DNA of 64,000 nt from Fictibacillus phosphorivorans (GCF_001619875.1 NZ_LRFC01000023.1:62001-126000); one strand, 5' to 3'. Shown: positions 1 to 11,297, counted from the stretch's first letter. Program-made: numbers and translations. Notes: a model not told the origin generated them from the letters alone.

Positions 1-690
1 GTTCATACTTATTTTAATGAAAAGAAAACGGAGCAAACAGCACCTCTAAAAGGAAAGAAAGTTCTTGTTACGGCAGGACCTACAAGAGAAGAACTTGATC
101 CCGTTCGTTATTTCACGAATCATTCTTCTGGTAAAATGGGCTACGCAATTGCTGCTGCCGCTAAAGAATTAGGTGCTGATGTAACACTAGTAACGGGACC
201 TACTTCTATTTCCATTCCTAGTGGTATAGCAGTTGCAAAAGTGACTTCAGCTAAAGAGATGTATGACGCTACACTTTCCCGTTTCAGCGAACAGGATGTT
301 GTGATTAAATGTGCAGCAGTCGCTGATTATACGCCGACTATTGTTCATCACAATAAATTTAAGAAGAAGAACGACACATGGACGATCGAATTGAAGAAAA
401 CTGATGATATCCTACAAGCGTTAGGTGAGAGAAAGGAACATCAAGTATTAATAGGCTTTGCTGCAGAAACTGAAAATCTTGAAGACTATGCCAAAGACAA
501 GCTCATCAGAAAGAACCTGGATATGGTTGTCGGAAATGATGTATCAAAAGAAGGATCAGGTTTTGGCAGTGATACGAATGAAATTATGATGATTAAAAAG
601 GATGGATCGGTGAAAACTCTGCCGATTCTTTCTAAAGAAAAAGCAGCAAGAGAAATTTTTGAAGAAGTGATGGAATTGATGAATCGATGA
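1..690 (+). CDS. coaBC: CoaBC, phosphopantothenoylcysteine synthase/decarboxylase (3' part only)
   Basis: The reading frame is open from the first base, so the gene starts before the window. What is visible is essentially the CoaB half, which joins cysteine to 4'-phosphopantothenate using CTP in coenzyme A synthesis; the CoaC decarboxylase half must lie upstream. The domain opens with KVLVTAGPTREELDPVR at about nt 58-105, the nucleotide-binding start of CoaB. It continues with NHSSGKMGYAIA and ends with the conserved NDVSKEGSGFGSDTNEI stretch at about nt 535-585. The stop codon overlaps the start of priA by 4 bp, so the two are probably translationally coupled, as in B. subtilis. Confidence 0.95.
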   Translation, partial: VHTYFNEKKTEQTAPLKGKKVLVTAGPTREELDPVRYFTNHSSGKMGYAIAAAAKELGADVTLVTGPTSISIPSGIAVAKVTSAKEMYDATLSRFSEQDVVIKCAAVADYTPTIVHHNKFKKKNDTWTIELKKTDDILQALGERKEHQVLIGFAAETENLEDYAKDKLIRKNLDMVVGNDVSKEGSGFGSDTNEIMMIKKDGSVKTLPILSKEKAAREIFEEVMELMNR

Positions 691-3095
691 TAGCCGCTGT
701 TGTGGTAGACGTTCCATCAGGCAGTGTGAATAAAACCTTCGACTACAAGGTCCCTTCTGAATGGGAGACATGGGCAGAACCCGGGATGAGGGTTATCGTT
801 CCGTTTGGACCAAGAAAACTTCAAGGGTTCATTCTGGAGGTGAAATCGTCATCACCTGTAAAAGGAATGAAAAACATTTCTGAAATTCTCGATCCGCTTC
901 CAGTATTAACTTCTGAACTTATAGAGCTTGGCAGATGGCTAGCAGAGAATACGCTAAGTTTTTATATTACGGCTTATCAAGCGATGCTGCCTGCAGCGAT
1001 GAAAGCAACCTATGAGAAAAGCTTTCAAGTGCTGCAGCCTGAAAAGCTGCCAGACACGATTGCACCACTTTTTTTAGCATCAAGTGAAATCAATGTAAAT
1101 GATGTAACAAAAGAAAATCCACATTTATTACAGACTCTGCAGTCTCTCTCAAAAGAGGGAGTACTTGATGTAGTGTATAAGGTTAAAAATAAAGCAAATA
1201 AAAAGAAAGTAAAATTCGTTTCATTGGCAGATCAATCTTTAGCTGCTGAGATCTTGGGACAAAACCAAAAGAAAGCCGAAAAGCAAAAAGCGCTACTTAA
1301 TGAACTGCTTCACAGACCACCTGGAGAGTATCTTTTGCAAGAGATTTTAGCAGAAACAGGAGCTTCCCTTCCAACTGCTCAATCTCTGTTTAAAAAAGGA
1401 ATTCTGACAATAGAAGAAAAAGAGGTTTATAGAGATCCCTTCCAAGGCCGAACGATGAAACGAACAGCGCCACTTCCTCTTACAGAAAATCAAGAAAATG
1501 CCATAAAACCGATTCTTGAATCAATTGAAAATCATAATCACGAAACGGTGCTTTTGCACGGTGTTACGGGAAGCGGGAAAACTGAGGTTTATTTGCAGTC
1601 GATTCAATCCGTACTTGATAAAGGGAAAGAAGCGATTGTGCTTGTTCCTGAAATCTCACTTACACCACAGATGGTTAACCGGTTTAAAGGCAGATTCGGA
1701 AGTGCGGTTGCTGTGCTGCACAGCGGATTATCAATCGGTGAAAAATACGATGAATGGCGCAAAATTTTGCGGAAAGAAGTTTCTGTCGTTGTGGGAGCAC
1801 GTTCCGCCATATTTGCACCTTTTCAAAATTTAGGCATCGTTATCATAGATGAAGAACATGAAACAAGCTATAAACAAGAAGATCATCCACGCTATCATGC
1901 AAGAGACGTAGCCATCTGGAGAGGAAAGTATCACTCCTGTCCGATTGTACTCGGCAGCGCTACACCATCATTAGAGACGTATGCTAGAGCACAAAAAGGA
2001 CGTTATCAGTTAGCCGAACTGGCCAATCGTGTGCATTCCAATCCGATGCCTGAAGTGACAATCGTTGATATGAGAGAAGAGCTGAAGAATGGAAACCGTT
2101 CGATGTTTTCACTTCCATTAATGGACAAGCTAAAAGAAGGACTAGAAAAACGTGAACAATCCGTTTTATTTCTTAATCGCAGAGGATATGCTTCTTTTAT
2201 ACTCTGCAGAGATTGCGGGTATGTGGCACAATGTCCCCACTGTGACATCTCATTAACCTATCATAAAAGATTCGGTGAATTAAAATGCCACTATTGCGGC
2301 TATAAAGAGAGTGTACCATCCGTTTGTCCATCTTGTACTTCAGAGCACATCCGATTTTTCGGAACAGGAACCCAAAAAGTTGAAGAAGAGCTCGCCAAAG
2401 TACTTCCTGAAGCGCGTGTCATACGGATGGACGTAGATACGACCTCAAAAAAAGGAAGTCATGAAAAGCTGTTAACAGCTTTTGAAAATGGTGAAGCTGA
2501 TATTCTTCTAGGGACGCAGATGATCGCGAAAGGCCTCGATTTTCCTAAGGTAACGCTCGTAGGTGTACTTGCTGCTGATACGATGCTGCATCTGCCTGAT
2601 TTCAGAGCTTCTGAAAAAACGTTTCAGCTTCTTACACAAGTTAGTGGTCGTGCAGGCAGACATGAACTAGAAGGCAAAGTAATTGTTCAGGGGTATGATA
2701 TACAGCATTACAGCATTCAGCTTGCATCAAAGCATGATTATCACACCTTTTATCAACACGAGATGCAAACAAGGAAGCTGCACCAGTATCCTCCATTCTA
2801 TTATTTAGGTTTATTGACGTTCAGCCATTTGGATCTGATGCAAGTTGTTGAAGCTAGTGAAAAAGCGGCGAGTTTTCTATCAAAGAGGCTATCACCTGAG
2901 AGTTTGCTATTAGGTCCCGTAACATCGCCTATCGCACGTGTGAAGGATAGATATCGCTATCAGGTCATGATAAAATACAAAAATGAGCCAAAGCTTAGAA
3001 ACTGGTTTGAAGAAATTATGGCTCATTTTCAAAAAGATAAAGATATGAAAGAGCTGCAAATAACGGGGGATTTGAACGCCCAAACACTTATGTAG
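687..3095 (+). CDS. priA: Primosomal protein N', replication restart helicase PriA
   Basis: An 802-residue superfamily 2 DNA helicase that reloads the replisome at stalled forks. The Walker A motif GVTGSGKT is near residue 292, the DEEH box IIDEEHETSYK near 387, and SATPSLET follows. A zinc-binding block with eight cysteines (CRDCGYVAQCPHC ... CHYCGY ... CPSC) lies at about residues 507-550 and is diagnostic for PriA. The C-terminal helicase half contains GTQMIAKGLDF and QVSGRAGR. The ATG overlaps the coaBC stop by 4 bp. Length matches the family (B. subtilis about 805 residues). Confidence 0.97.
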   Translation: MIAAVVVDVPSGSVNKTFDYKVPSEWETWAEPGMRVIVPFGPRKLQGFILEVKSSSPVKGMKNISEILDPLPVLTSELIELGRWLAENTLSFYITAYQAMLPAAMKATYEKSFQVLQPEKLPDTIAPLFLASSEINVNDVTKENPHLLQTLQSLSKEGVLDVVYKVKNKANKKKVKFVSLADQSLAAEILGQNQKKAEKQKALLNELLHRPPGEYLLQEILAETGASLPTAQSLFKKGILTIEEKEVYRDPFQGRTMKRTAPLPLTENQENAIKPILESIENHNHETVLLHGVTGSGKTEVYLQSIQSVLDKGKEAIVLVPEISLTPQMVNRFKGRFGSAVAVLHSGLSIGEKYDEWRKILRKEVSVVVGARSAIFAPFQNLGIVIIDEEHETSYKQEDHPRYHARDVAIWRGKYHSCPIVLGSATPSLETYARAQKGRYQLAELANRVHSNPMPEVTIVDMREELKNGNRSMFSLPLMDKLKEGLEKREQSVLFLNRRGYASFILCRDCGYVAQCPHCDISLTYHKRFGELKCHYCGYKESVPSVCPSCTSEHIRFFGTGTQKVEEELAKVLPEARVIRMDVDTTSKKGSHEKLLTAFENGEADILLGTQMIAKGLDFPKVTLVGVLAADTMLHLPDFRASEKTFQLLTQVSGRAGRHELEGKVIVQGYDIQHYSIQLASKHDYHTFYQHEMQTRKLHQYPPFYYLGLLTFSHLDLMQVVEASEKAASFLSKRLSPESLLLGPVTSPIARVKDRYRYQVMIKYKNEPKLRNWFEEIMAHFQKDKDMKELQITGDLNAQTLM

Positions 3096-3113
3096 TTAGT
3101 TAAGGAGATAATA

Positions 3114-3587
3114 ATGACAATTCGTAAAATCGTTGAACATCCAGACCCGGTTCTAGAAACGGAATGTAAATCAGTTACAACATTTGATAAGAAATTGAAG
3201 AAGTTAGTTCAAGATATGTTTGATACGATGTATGATGCTGAAGGTGTTGGACTTGCAGCACCTCAAATTGGCATCGCAGAGAGAATAGCTGTTGTAGATG
3301 TTGGGGATGAAAAAGGACAGATCGTTCTGATCAATCCTGTTGTTAAGAAAACATCAGGGAGCCAAACAGGTCCTGAAGGCTGCTTAAGCTTCCCGGGTCT
3401 TTTTGGTGATGTTGAACGTCCTTTTGAGGTTACGGTCACGGCGCAAGATGAAGATGGAAAAGAATTTACTATGAAAGCAAATGATTTTCTTGCTCGTGCG
3501 ATTCTGCATGAAATCGATCATCTTCATGGCATATTATTTACCTCTAAAGTAATCGCCTATTACGAGAATGAGGAATTGGAGGGATAA
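3114..3587 (+). CDS. def: Peptide deformylase
   Basis: A 157-residue metal-dependent hydrolase that removes the formyl group from nascent proteins. All three signature motifs are present: [10 protein letters not shown] (about residues 43-52), EGCLSFPG with the metal-ligand cysteine, and HEIDHLHG with the two metal-ligand histidines and the catalytic glutamate. The compact form without the usual insertion between motifs 1 and 2 places it with the short type 1 enzymes, like B. subtilis DefA. A ribosome site AAGGAGAT precedes the ATG. It lies directly before fmt, which performs the opposite step on initiator tRNA. Confidence 0.97.
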   Translation: MTIRKIVEHPDPVLETECKSVTTFDKKLKKLVQDMFDTMYDAEGVGLAAPQIGIAERIAVVDVGDEKGQIVLINPVVKKTSGSQTGPEGCLSFPGLFGDVERPFEVTVTAQDEDGKEFTMKANDFLARAILHEIDHLHGILFTSKVIAYYENEELEG

Positions 3588-3591
3588 AGAT

Positions 3592-4521
3592 ATGAAGGTT
3601 TTATTTATGGGAACCCCAGACTTTTCCGTACCCGTCCTTCGTCAGCTTGTTGTAGATGGCTATGATGTGGTTGGAGTGGTAACTCAGCCAGACAAGCCAG
3701 TAGGGAGAAAAAAAGAGATTAAACAAACACCTGTTAAAGAAGAAGCAATTAAACATGGAATTCCTGTGTATCAACCTATTAAACTGCGTGAAGACTATGA
3801 AGAAATAATAGCTCTTAATCCTGATTTAATCGTAACTGCTGCCTATGGACAGATCCTGCCAAAAGCCATCTTAGAAACACCAGAGCATGGTTGTATCAAT
3901 GTCCACGCATCACTTCTACCAAAATATCGTGGCGGTGCTCCGATTCATAAGAGTATCATCGATGGAAACGACAAAACAGGGATCACCATCATGTATATGG
4001 TTGAAAAATTAGACGCAGGTGATATACTTACCCAAGTTGAAGTTCCGATCGAAGAAAACGATCATGTTGGTTCCATGCATGATAAATTAAGCGCTGCTGG
4101 AGCTAGATTATTGTCGGAAACTATTCCTCACCTTGTAGAAGGAAAGCTTACACCGATTAAGCAAGCTGATGAGGAAGTATCATTTGCTTGGAATATTACT
4201 CGTGAGCAGGAAAAAATTGATTGGACTTTAACAGGTGAACAGATTTACAACCATATTCGCGGACTTCATCCTTGGCCTGTTGCCTATACGTTCTTAAACG
4301 GAATGCCATTAAAGGTATGGTGGGGTGAAAAGCAAGAAACGTCTTCAGATTCAGAGCCTGGAACCGTAATCGGAGTTCAAGAAAACGGCCTTCAGGTAGC
4401 GACAGGAAATAAGACGAGTATTATTATTACAGACTTGCAGCCCTCAGGAAAAAAGAGAATGCTAGCAAGTGATTATCTTAAAGGAGCAAGCATTGCAAAA
4501 GGCTTGAAATTAGGTGAGTAG
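3592..4521 (+). CDS. fmt: Methionyl-tRNA formyltransferase
   Basis: 309 residues from ATG 3592 ([11 protein letters not shown]). The frame is open upstream to 3568, but that would overlap def and lose the natural GGAGGG ribosome site just before 3592. The enzyme transfers a formyl group from 10-formyl-tetrahydrofolate to Met-tRNAfMet. The N-terminal formyltransferase domain carries the signature [15 protein letters not shown] at about residues 108-122, with catalytic Asn and His just before it. The C-terminal OB-like tRNA-binding domain follows from about residue 205. It overlaps nothing and is followed 2 bp later by rsmB. Confidence 0.97.
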   Translation: MKVLFMGTPDFSVPVLRQLVVDGYDVVGVVTQPDKPVGRKKEIKQTPVKEEAIKHGIPVYQPIKLREDYEEIIALNPDLIVTAAYGQILPKAILETPEHGCINVHASLLPKYRGGAPIHKSIIDGNDKTGITIMYMVEKLDAGDILTQVEVPIEENDHVGSMHDKLSAAGARLLSETIPHLVEGKLTPIKQADEEVSFAWNITREQEKIDWTLTGEQIYNHIRGLHPWPVAYTFLNGMPLKVWWGEKQETSSDSEPGTVIGVQENGLQVATGNKTSIIITDLQPSGKKRMLASDYLKGASIAKGLKLGE

Positions 4522-4523
4522 AG

Positions 4524-5897
4524 TTGGAAAACAACATTCGGGCGATCGCCCTGGACGTTTTACTTAAAATTGAACAAAATCAGGCTTACAGCAATTTGCA
4601 GCTAAATCAAACACTGCAAAACACATCCATAAAAAATGTGGATAAAGGCCTGTTAACAAATATCGTTTATGGAACGATTCAGCGTAAAAATACGATTGAT
4701 TATTATTTAGATCAATTACTGAACAAACCTATTAAGAAAAAGGATCGCTGGGTATTAACATTATTAAGGCTTTCTATTTTTCAGATGCTCTATCTAGATC
4801 GTGTTCCAGATCACGCAATCATTCATGAAGCTGTAGAAATTACGAAACATCGGGGCAATCAAGGGTTGGCTGGTCTTGTAAACGGTATTCTGCGTAAATT
4901 GCAGCGAGAAGGTACTTCAGCAATGGATAAAAAAGCGGGTGAAGGCTCTGAAAAAGAAGCGCTAGAATACAGCATGCCCCAATGGCTATACGATCGCTGG
5001 AGCGAACAGTTCGGTCAGCAAAATGCAAAAAATATGGCAGAATCGAACTTGCTTGCTTCTTCAGTTACAGCAAGAGTGAACGTGAATAAAACAAGTAGGG
5101 AAGACGTTCTTCAGCTTCTTGAAGAAGAAGGAATTCTGGCTGAGGAAGGAGAATTGTCTCCTGAGGGTATTATAATCAAGGAAGGTTATCTTCCAGGAAC
5201 AGAAGTGTACAAAAACGGTCTGGTAACCATTCAAGATGAAAGCTCCATGCTTGTTGCTCGAGCAGTTGCTCCAGTACCTGGTGAAAGCATTCTAGATACG
5301 TGTGCAGCACCTGGTGGAAAATCAACACATATGGCCGAAATGATGCAAGGACAAGGAAAGGTCGTATCACTCGATCTTCATGCACATAAGATCGACTTGA
5401 TCAAAAAACAAGCCGGTCGTCTCGGACTTGAAAATATAGAGTCTTCCGTGTTGGATGCTCGTAAAGTTTCCGAAAAGTTCTCGTCTGAAACGTTCGATAG
5501 AGTACTTGTAGATGCACCTTGCAGCGGTTTTGGTGTTATCCGCAAAAAGCCAGATCTAAAGTGGTCAAAAACAGAAGAAGATGTAATGAGACTGACAACG
5601 ATCCAAAGAGATATTTTAGATTCAGCATCAGACATGGTCAAAAAAGGCGGGTTATTGGTCTACAGTACCTGTACGGTTGATAGGGAAGAAAACGACAGGG
5701 TTGCAGACTGGTTTTTAACAAACCACCCAGAATTCGAGTGGGATCCTCATTTTGCAGATAAAATGCCAGATACCGTGAAATCCTATATAATGGATGGAAG
5801 ATCAGATCTTCAGATCATGCCTCATTATTTTAATAGTGATGGTTTCTATATCGCAGCATACAGAAAAAAGACAACAGGTGGTGAGAAACATGCTTAA
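4524..5897 (+). CDS. rsmB: 16S rRNA m5C967 methyltransferase RsmB
   Basis: A 457-residue SAM-dependent RNA methyltransferase (Fmu/Sun family). Residues 1 to about 140 form a NusB-like RNA-binding domain. The catalytic Rossmann domain has [15 protein letters not shown] for SAM binding, DAPCSGFG near residue 330 with one catalytic cysteine, and [11 protein letters not shown] near 382 with the second. The start is TTG at 4524, directly after the fmt stop and preceded by GGTGAG inside fmt. Its end overlaps rlmN by 8 bp. Confidence 0.96.
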   Translation: MENNIRAIALDVLLKIEQNQAYSNLQLNQTLQNTSIKNVDKGLLTNIVYGTIQRKNTIDYYLDQLLNKPIKKKDRWVLTLLRLSIFQMLYLDRVPDHAIIHEAVEITKHRGNQGLAGLVNGILRKLQREGTSAMDKKAGEGSEKEALEYSMPQWLYDRWSEQFGQQNAKNMAESNLLASSVTARVNVNKTSREDVLQLLEEEGILAEEGELSPEGIIIKEGYLPGTEVYKNGLVTIQDESSMLVARAVAPVPGESILDTCAAPGGKSTHMAEMMQGQGKVVSLDLHAHKIDLIKKQAGRLGLENIESSVLDARKVSEKFSSETFDRVLVDAPCSGFGVIRKKPDLKWSKTEEDVMRLTTIQRDILDSASDMVKKGGLLVYSTCTVDREENDRVADWFLTNHPEFEWDPHFADKMPDTVKSYIMDGRSDLQIMPHYFNSDGFYIAAYRKKTTGGEKHA

Positions 5898-6975
5898 ACC
5901 ATTAACAGAGAAACAAACAAAGCCAAATATTAAGCCTTCTATCTTCTCATTAGAGCTTCATGAGCTTGAAGCATGGCTTACTGATATTAGAGAGCCGAAG
6001 TTCAGAGGAAAGCAAATCTTTGAATGGCTTTATAAAAAACGTGTGTCTTCTTTTGAGGAAATGACAAATCTTCCTTTAGGTTTGCGTGAAAAACTTGAAA
6101 GAGACTATTATATAAAGCCTCTTAAAGAAGTGGTCCGTCAAGAATCATCTGACGGAACGATCAAATTCTTGTTTGAACTGCAAGACGGCTATTCGATTGA
6201 GACGGTGCTCATGAGACATGAATACGGGAATAGCATTTGTGTTACAACACAAGTAGGCTGTCGATTAGGATGTACATTTTGTGCATCAACATTAGGCGGA
6301 TTAAAACGAAATCTTCAAGCGGGTGAAATTGTTGCGCAAGTTCTTCAAGTTCAACGAGCTTTGGATGAAACAGATGAAAGAGTAAGTTCTGTCGTTGTAA
6401 TGGGAATTGGAGAACCTTTCGACAACTACGAAGGACTTATGTCGTTCTTGAAAATCATCAATCATGATCAAGGATTGAACATTGGGGCACGCCACATCAC
6501 GATCTCAACAAGTGGTGTTGTACCATACATCTACAAGTTTGCTGATGAAGGCATGCAGATTAACTTTGCGATTTCACTTCATGCACCAAACACTGAAACA
6601 AGAAGCCGTTTGATGCCAGTAAACAGAATGTATCCATTAAATGAATTGATGGATTCGATCCGTTACTATATTAAGAAAACGGGCCGCCGAGTTACGTTTG
6701 AGTATGGTTTATTTGGAAAAGTAAACGATTCGGTTGATCACGCTAATGAGCTGGCTGACCTAATTAAAGATATCAAGTGTCACGTAAACTTAATTCCAGT
6801 AAACTATGTACCTGAAAGAGATTATGTAAGAACTCCAAAAACACAAATATTTAAGTTCTTAGAAACGTTAACCTCAAGAGGCATTAATGCCACCATCAGA
6901 AGAGAACAAGGACATGACATTGACGCAGCATGTGGTCAGCTGCGTGCGAAGGAACGTAAAGAAGAGACGAGGTGA
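5890..6975 (+). CDS. rlmN: Dual-specificity 23S rRNA A2503 / tRNA A37 methyltransferase RlmN
   Basis: 361 residues from ATG 5890, chosen because GGTGGTGAG precedes it and the length then fits the family; an upstream in-frame ATG at 5794 lies inside rsmB. It is a radical SAM enzyme that makes 2-methyladenosine. The iron-sulfur motif CRLGCTFC places Cys124, Cys128 and Cys131 on the cluster. The conserved GIGEPFDNY follows, and a C-terminal cysteine lies in DAACGQL. It overlaps rsmB by 8 bp and is followed closely by prpC. Confidence 0.96.
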   Translation: MLKPLTEKQTKPNIKPSIFSLELHELEAWLTDIREPKFRGKQIFEWLYKKRVSSFEEMTNLPLGLREKLERDYYIKPLKEVVRQESSDGTIKFLFELQDGYSIETVLMRHEYGNSICVTTQVGCRLGCTFCASTLGGLKRNLQAGEIVAQVLQVQRALDETDERVSSVVVMGIGEPFDNYEGLMSFLKIINHDQGLNIGARHITISTSGVVPYIYKFADEGMQINFAISLHAPNTETRSRLMPVNRMYPLNELMDSIRYYIKKTGRRVTFEYGLFGKVNDSVDHANELADLIKDIKCHVNLIPVNYVPERDYVRTPKTQIFKFLETLTSRGINATIRREQGHDIDAACGQLRAKERKEETR

Positions 6976-6982
6976 CGGGGAA

Positions 6983-7741
6983 ATGCAAATTGCCTTTCAA
7001 ACAGACGTTGGAATGGTAAGGAAGCATAATGAAGACAGCGGGGAAGTGTTCACAAAGGGTGAACACTTTCTTGCAGTTATCGCTGATGGTATGGGCGGAC
7101 ATAAAGCGGGGGACATAGCGAGTCAAGAAGCCCTTAATGTTTTAAAGGGAGCATGGGAAAGCTTTGAGGGAAACATAGATAGCCTAAAGGGCTGGCTCCT
7201 GAACGTGCTAAGAGATGCAAATAAGCATATCTTTGATTATTCTCAGCAAAATCCTGAAACAAGAGGCATGGGAACTACCATTGTTGCTGCGCTTGGAACA
7301 AAAAGTGAGATTACGGTTGCTCATATCGGAGACAGCCGCTGTTATTTATATTCAAATGGTGAGCTTAAAAGAGTAACAGATGATCACTCACTCGTACAAG
7401 AATTGGTTAAGTCTGGTCAGATCACAGAAGATGAAGCCGAGGTTCACCCGCGAAGAAACATGATCATGAAAGCTGTGGGAACTGATGAGACCGTAGAAGC
7501 AGAAGTGAATCATATCGTATGGAACAAAGGGGATTATCTGCTGCTTTGTTCAGACGGGCTATCTGATAAAGTGTCATTTAAGCGAATTCAGGAAGTTTTA
7601 GACGAAACGGATGAGAATGTAAATGATAAGGTAGAAAAATTAATTACGTGGGCAAAAGAGGCCGGTGGAGAAGATAACATTACTGCTATCCTTATACAGA
7701 ATAGTTCTGACACAGAAACAAAAGGGGAAGCAATAACATGA
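6983..7741 (+). CDS. prpC: PP2C-family Ser/Thr protein phosphatase PrpC
   Basis: 252 residues from ATG 6983, preceded by GAGGTGACGGGG that also contains the rlmN stop. It removes phosphate from Ser/Thr in proteins, opposing PrkC. PP2C motifs in order are VRKHNEDS (about residue 12), ADGMGGH (34-40, with the metal-binding Asp), GDSRCYLY, CSDGLSDK and GGEDNITA near the C-terminus. There is no membrane segment, so it is cytoplasmic. Its stop overlaps the prkC start by 4 bp, a coupling conserved across Firmicutes. Confidence 0.96.
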   Translation: MQIAFQTDVGMVRKHNEDSGEVFTKGEHFLAVIADGMGGHKAGDIASQEALNVLKGAWESFEGNIDSLKGWLLNVLRDANKHIFDYSQQNPETRGMGTTIVAALGTKSEITVAHIGDSRCYLYSNGELKRVTDDHSLVQELVKSGQITEDEAEVHPRRNMIMKAVGTDETVEAEVNHIVWNKGDYLLLCSDGLSDKVSFKRIQEVLDETDENVNDKVEKLITWAKEAGGEDNITAILIQNSSDTETKGEAIT

Positions 7742-9732
7742 TTGGAAAAAGAGTCAGTGGCCGCTACAAACTTTTAGAAGTCATTGGTGACGGCGGAATG
7801 GCCATCGTCTATCGAGCAAAAGATTTACTTCTAGACAGAGATGTAGCAGTAAAAGTTCTTCGTTCAGAGTTTAATAAGGACGAAGATTTTATAAGACGCT
7901 TTAAAAGAGAAGCCGAATCGGCTACAAGTCTTGATCATCCGAACATTGTAAGTATCTATGATGTCGGAGAAGATGAAGAAATCTACTTTATTGTTATGGA
8001 ATACGTGCAGGGAAAAACACTTAAACAATACATAAAAGAGCATGGAAAGATATCTGTAGAAGAATCTCTGCACATTATGAAGCAGATCGTTTCAGGGATG
8101 GCTGTCGCGCATGATCACGGCATCATACACCGAGATATTAAGCCGCATAATATTTTAATAACAGATAATGGCACAGCAAAGCTAACTGATTTTGGAATTG
8201 CTTTAGCTATTACTTCTGCAACGATTACACATACAAACTCCATTCTAGGGTCCGTTCATTACTTTTCTCCTGAACAAGCTAGAGGGGGTATTGCAAACGC
8301 TAAATCAGATATTTATTCCTTTGGTGCTGTACTCTACGAAATGGTAACAGGTAGGGTGCCTTTTGTAGGAGATTCACCAGTTTCTGTTGCGCTAAAGCAT
8401 CTTCAAGAAAATGTAATTGAACCAAGAAGGTTAAATCCTGAAATCCCACAAAGCGTCGAAAATATCATCTTAAAGTCACTCGCTAAAAATCCTTTAAGAA
8501 GATATAACAGTGCTGATGAATTATTAAGAGATATGAATACAGCATTAGATCCTGATAGGATATACGAACAAAAGTGGAATGAAGAAAGTGAAGAAGATGA
8601 AAGAACAAAATATATCCCGCCAATCGTTTCCCAACTAGAACCGGTTGAAATAAAGGAAAAAAGCAGTGCAGCAGAAGAAGTGGAAAAGCAAGAAAAACCG
8701 AAGAAAAAAAGAAAATGGTGGCTGATTGTATTACTTTCCCTTCTGTTGTTAGGAGGAGCTGGTATTGCTGCCTTTACGATCCTTCCTTCTATTTTTCACG
8801 TTGAAGAAGTCAGCGTTCCGGATGTTGTTGGAGAGGAATATGTCGACGCTTTTGATAAGCTAAGGGCAGAGGGACTTGAAGTGAAACGGCAGGAAGTTTT
8901 TGATGCTGAAATTGAAGAAGGACATGTAGTTAGACAAGATCCTTCACCGGGTACAAAAGTAAAGCAACAAGCAATCATTACTTTATATGTATCAAAAGGC
9001 CCTGAGAAGGAAAATATGCCTGATGTAGAAGGTTACAATATTGATGAGGCTAAAGAACTTTTAAAAGAAAATGGTTTTACAAAGATCAATATTAATTACG
9101 AAGAGTCAGATACAGAACTTGAAGGAACTGTTCTCACCCAAAGTCCCGACAGAGACGAAAAGGTAACTCCTTCAGAAACAACGGTTACGTTAACGGTTAG
9201 TTCTGGAACGCCTACTGTTCAAGTTCAGAACTTGATTGGAGCAACAGAACAAGATGTTAAAACTTTTGCTGAAAATGCAGGATTAACAGTAGAGTTTTCA
9301 ACGGAGTTTTCTGATACGGTAGAAAAAGGGAAAGTCATTTCTCAAAATCCTTCTCCGTTCACTCAAGTGGAAAAAGGTGCAACCATCTCTGTCGTTTTAT
9401 CAGATGGTCCAGAAGAACCTGAAGAGTCTGAAGAACCTCCTGCTGAAGATGAACAGCCTCCAGGAGAACGTACTACAACAAAACAAATTGAAGTTAAGCT
9501 TGGAAAAAAAGAAAAAAATGAACCTGTACGTGTCAGAATAGTATATTCGGATAAAAATGCGTCAAATGAAGTTTTCAAAGACGAAGAAATTACGGAAACG
9601 ACAAATTATGATCTGCCTCTAACGATTGCTGAAGGCGGTTCGGCATCTTATGTTGTATATATCAATGACAAAGAACAAAAGAAGGAAACGATAAAATATG
9701 ATGATATTAAGGAAGGGGACGATGGTGATTAA
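7738..9732 (+). CDS. prkC: Membrane Ser/Thr protein kinase with PASTA domains PrkC
   Basis: 664 residues. The N-terminal eukaryotic-like kinase domain (about 1-270) has the glycine-rich loop GDGGMA, the catalytic loop HRDIKPHN, DFG and SPEQARG. A basic stretch precedes a single membrane helix at about 327-349. Outside are three PASTA repeats, beginning near residues 358 (VPDVVG), 425 (MPDVEG) and 497 (VQNLIG), which bind peptidoglycan fragments in this family. An acidic Pro/Glu linker and a last domain of about 80 residues end the protein. In Bacillus PrkC signals spore germination and stationary-phase state. Partner of prpC. Confidence 0.96.
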   Translation: MIGKRVSGRYKLLEVIGDGGMAIVYRAKDLLLDRDVAVKVLRSEFNKDEDFIRRFKREAESATSLDHPNIVSIYDVGEDEEIYFIVMEYVQGKTLKQYIKEHGKISVEESLHIMKQIVSGMAVAHDHGIIHRDIKPHNILITDNGTAKLTDFGIALAITSATITHTNSILGSVHYFSPEQARGGIANAKSDIYSFGAVLYEMVTGRVPFVGDSPVSVALKHLQENVIEPRRLNPEIPQSVENIILKSLAKNPLRRYNSADELLRDMNTALDPDRIYEQKWNEESEEDERTKYIPPIVSQLEPVEIKEKSSAAEEVEKQEKPKKKRKWWLIVLLSLLLLGGAGIAAFTILPSIFHVEEVSVPDVVGEEYVDAFDKLRAEGLEVKRQEVFDAEIEEGHVVRQDPSPGTKVKQQAIITLYVSKGPEKENMPDVEGYNIDEAKELLKENGFTKININYEESDTELEGTVLTQSPDRDEKVTPSETTVTLTVSSGTPTVQVQNLIGATEQDVKTFAENAGLTVEFSTEFSDTVEKGKVISQNPSPFTQVEKGATISVVLSDGPEEPEESEEPPAEDEQPPGERTTTKQIEVKLGKKEKNEPVRVRIVYSDKNASNEVFKDEEITETTNYDLPLTIAEGGSASYVVYINDKEQKKETIKYDDIKEGDDGD

Positions 9733-9734
9733 GC

Positions 9735-10625
9735 ATGCCTGAAGGAAGAATTGTTAAAGCTCTCGCTGGTTTTTATTACGTTAAGGAAAATGAGAAGTCA
9801 GAAGTTTTCCAATGCAGAGGAAGAGGAAACTTTCGCAAAAAGAAAGTGAATCCACTGGTCGGTGACTGGGTAGAGTATGAGTCGACCAACATAACAGATG
9901 GTTATATTCTTGATGTGAAAGAACGAAAAAATGAACTAGTCCGTCCACCAATTGCTAACGTAGACCAAGCCATTCTCGTTTTTTCAGCAACAGAGCCAGA
10001 TTTCAGCACGCTATTATTAGACCGATTCCTCGTCCATATTGAAGCTAATGATATTCTGCCTGTAATTTGTATTTCAAAAATGGACCTTGTTCAGCAACAA
10101 GAAGAAATGGATGAGATTCAGAGATACATTGAGATCTACAAACAATTAGGATACAAGGTAATTCCAACGTCAACAAAAACAGATGATAGCTTGGAAATGT
10201 TCTATCCATTGTTTAAAGACAAAGTAACTGTCTTTGCTGGACAGTCAGGTGTTGGTAAATCATCTTTATTAAATGCTATAAATCCAGAGCTGATGCTTGA
10301 AACGAATGAGATCTCTTCCCATTTAGGCAGAGGGAAACATACGACACGGCATGTAGAATTAATTCTTTTTGGTAATGGATTAGTAGCGGATACACCTGGT
10401 TTTAGTTCGCTTGATTTTATGAACATTGAAGCGGATGATCTATCCATGTATTTTCCAGAGATGAACGAGCTTCGAGGAGATTGCAAATTCAGAGGATGTT
10501 CACATACGTCTGAACCAAAATGTGCTGTAAAAAAGGGCGTAGAGGATGGAGTTGTTCCACAGTTCCGCTACGACCATTACGTGAGCTTTTTACAAGAAAT
10601 TAAAGATCAAAAACGGAGGTACTAA
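9735..10625 (+). CDS. rsgA: Ribosome small-subunit biogenesis GTPase RsgA
   Basis: A 296-residue circularly permuted GTPase, B. subtilis CpgA/YloQ. An N-terminal OB fold is followed by G4 (written SKMD rather than NKxD), then G1 GQSGVGKSS near residue 169, then G3 DTPGFSSLD. The C-terminal zinc-binding part has the ligands in [14 protein letters not shown]. It helps late 30S maturation. It starts 2 bp after prkC and its stop overlaps rpe by 1 bp; in B. subtilis CpgA is a PrkC substrate, which fits this placement. Confidence 0.96.
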   Translation: MPEGRIVKALAGFYYVKENEKSEVFQCRGRGNFRKKKVNPLVGDWVEYESTNITDGYILDVKERKNELVRPPIANVDQAILVFSATEPDFSTLLLDRFLVHIEANDILPVICISKMDLVQQQEEMDEIQRYIEIYKQLGYKVIPTSTKTDDSLEMFYPLFKDKVTVFAGQSGVGKSSLLNAINPELMLETNEISSHLGRGKHTTRHVELILFGNGLVADTPGFSSLDFMNIEADDLSMYFPEMNELRGDCKFRGCSHTSEPKCAVKKGVEDGVVPQFRYDHYVSFLQEIKDQKRRY

Positions 10626-11272
10626 TGATTAAAATAGCTCCTTCCATTCTTTCTGCCGACTTTTCCAAGTTAGGCGAAGATATTAAAGCTGTAGAAGAAG
10701 CAGGTGCAGATTACATTCATGTAGACGTTATGGACGGCCATTTCGTACCGAATATAACGATCGGACCGCTTGTCGTTCAAGCGATACGCCCTGTGACTAA
10801 ACTGCCTTTAGATGTACATTTAATGATTGAAAATCCAGACCAGTATATCGAAGCATTTGCACAAGCTGGGGCAGACATTATATCTGTTCATGTTGAAGCG
10901 ACACCGCACTTGCATCGAACGATTCAATTTATAAAAAAACAAGGTGTAAAAGCGGGTGTGGTTATAAATCCTGCTACACCAGTTGATCTTATTAAACATA
11001 TCATCCAAGACGTTGACCTTGTTTTGCTGATGACCGTAAATCCAGGATTTGGCGGACAAGCGTTTATTGAAAGTGTAGTTCCGAAAATTAAAGAAGTATC
11101 CGATATTGTGAAGACACAAGGCTTGGATGTTGAAATCGAAGTGGACGGCGGAGTTAATCCGGAAACCGCACAACGCTGTATAGAAGCAGGGGCTAATGTA
11201 TTGGTAGCGGGTTCTGCCATTTACGGAAAAAAAGATTTAAAGGATGCAATTGAGTCCATACGTGGTGTATAA
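10625..11272 (+). CDS. rpe: Ribulose-phosphate 3-epimerase
   Basis: A 215-residue TIM barrel enzyme interconverting ribulose 5-phosphate and xylulose 5-phosphate in the pentose phosphate pathway. Visible signatures are [12 protein letters not shown] near residue 34 with metal ligands, [16 protein letters not shown] and the phosphate-binding VDGGVNP near the end. A GGAGG ribosome site lies inside the 3' end of rsgA. Length agrees with the family (about 215-220). It is last in the coaBC-rpe gene run; a TPP riboswitch starts about 25 bp after its stop. Confidence 0.97.
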   Translation: MIKIAPSILSADFSKLGEDIKAVEEAGADYIHVDVMDGHFVPNITIGPLVVQAIRPVTKLPLDVHLMIENPDQYIEAFAQAGADIISVHVEATPHLHRTIQFIKKQGVKAGVVINPATPVDLIKHIIQDVDLVLLMTVNPGFGGQAFIESVVPKIKEVSDIVKTQGLDVEIEVDGGVNPETAQRCIEAGANVLVAGSAIYGKKDLKDAIESIRGV

Positions 11273-11297
11273 TTGTACCGTATAATAAAATAAGCAA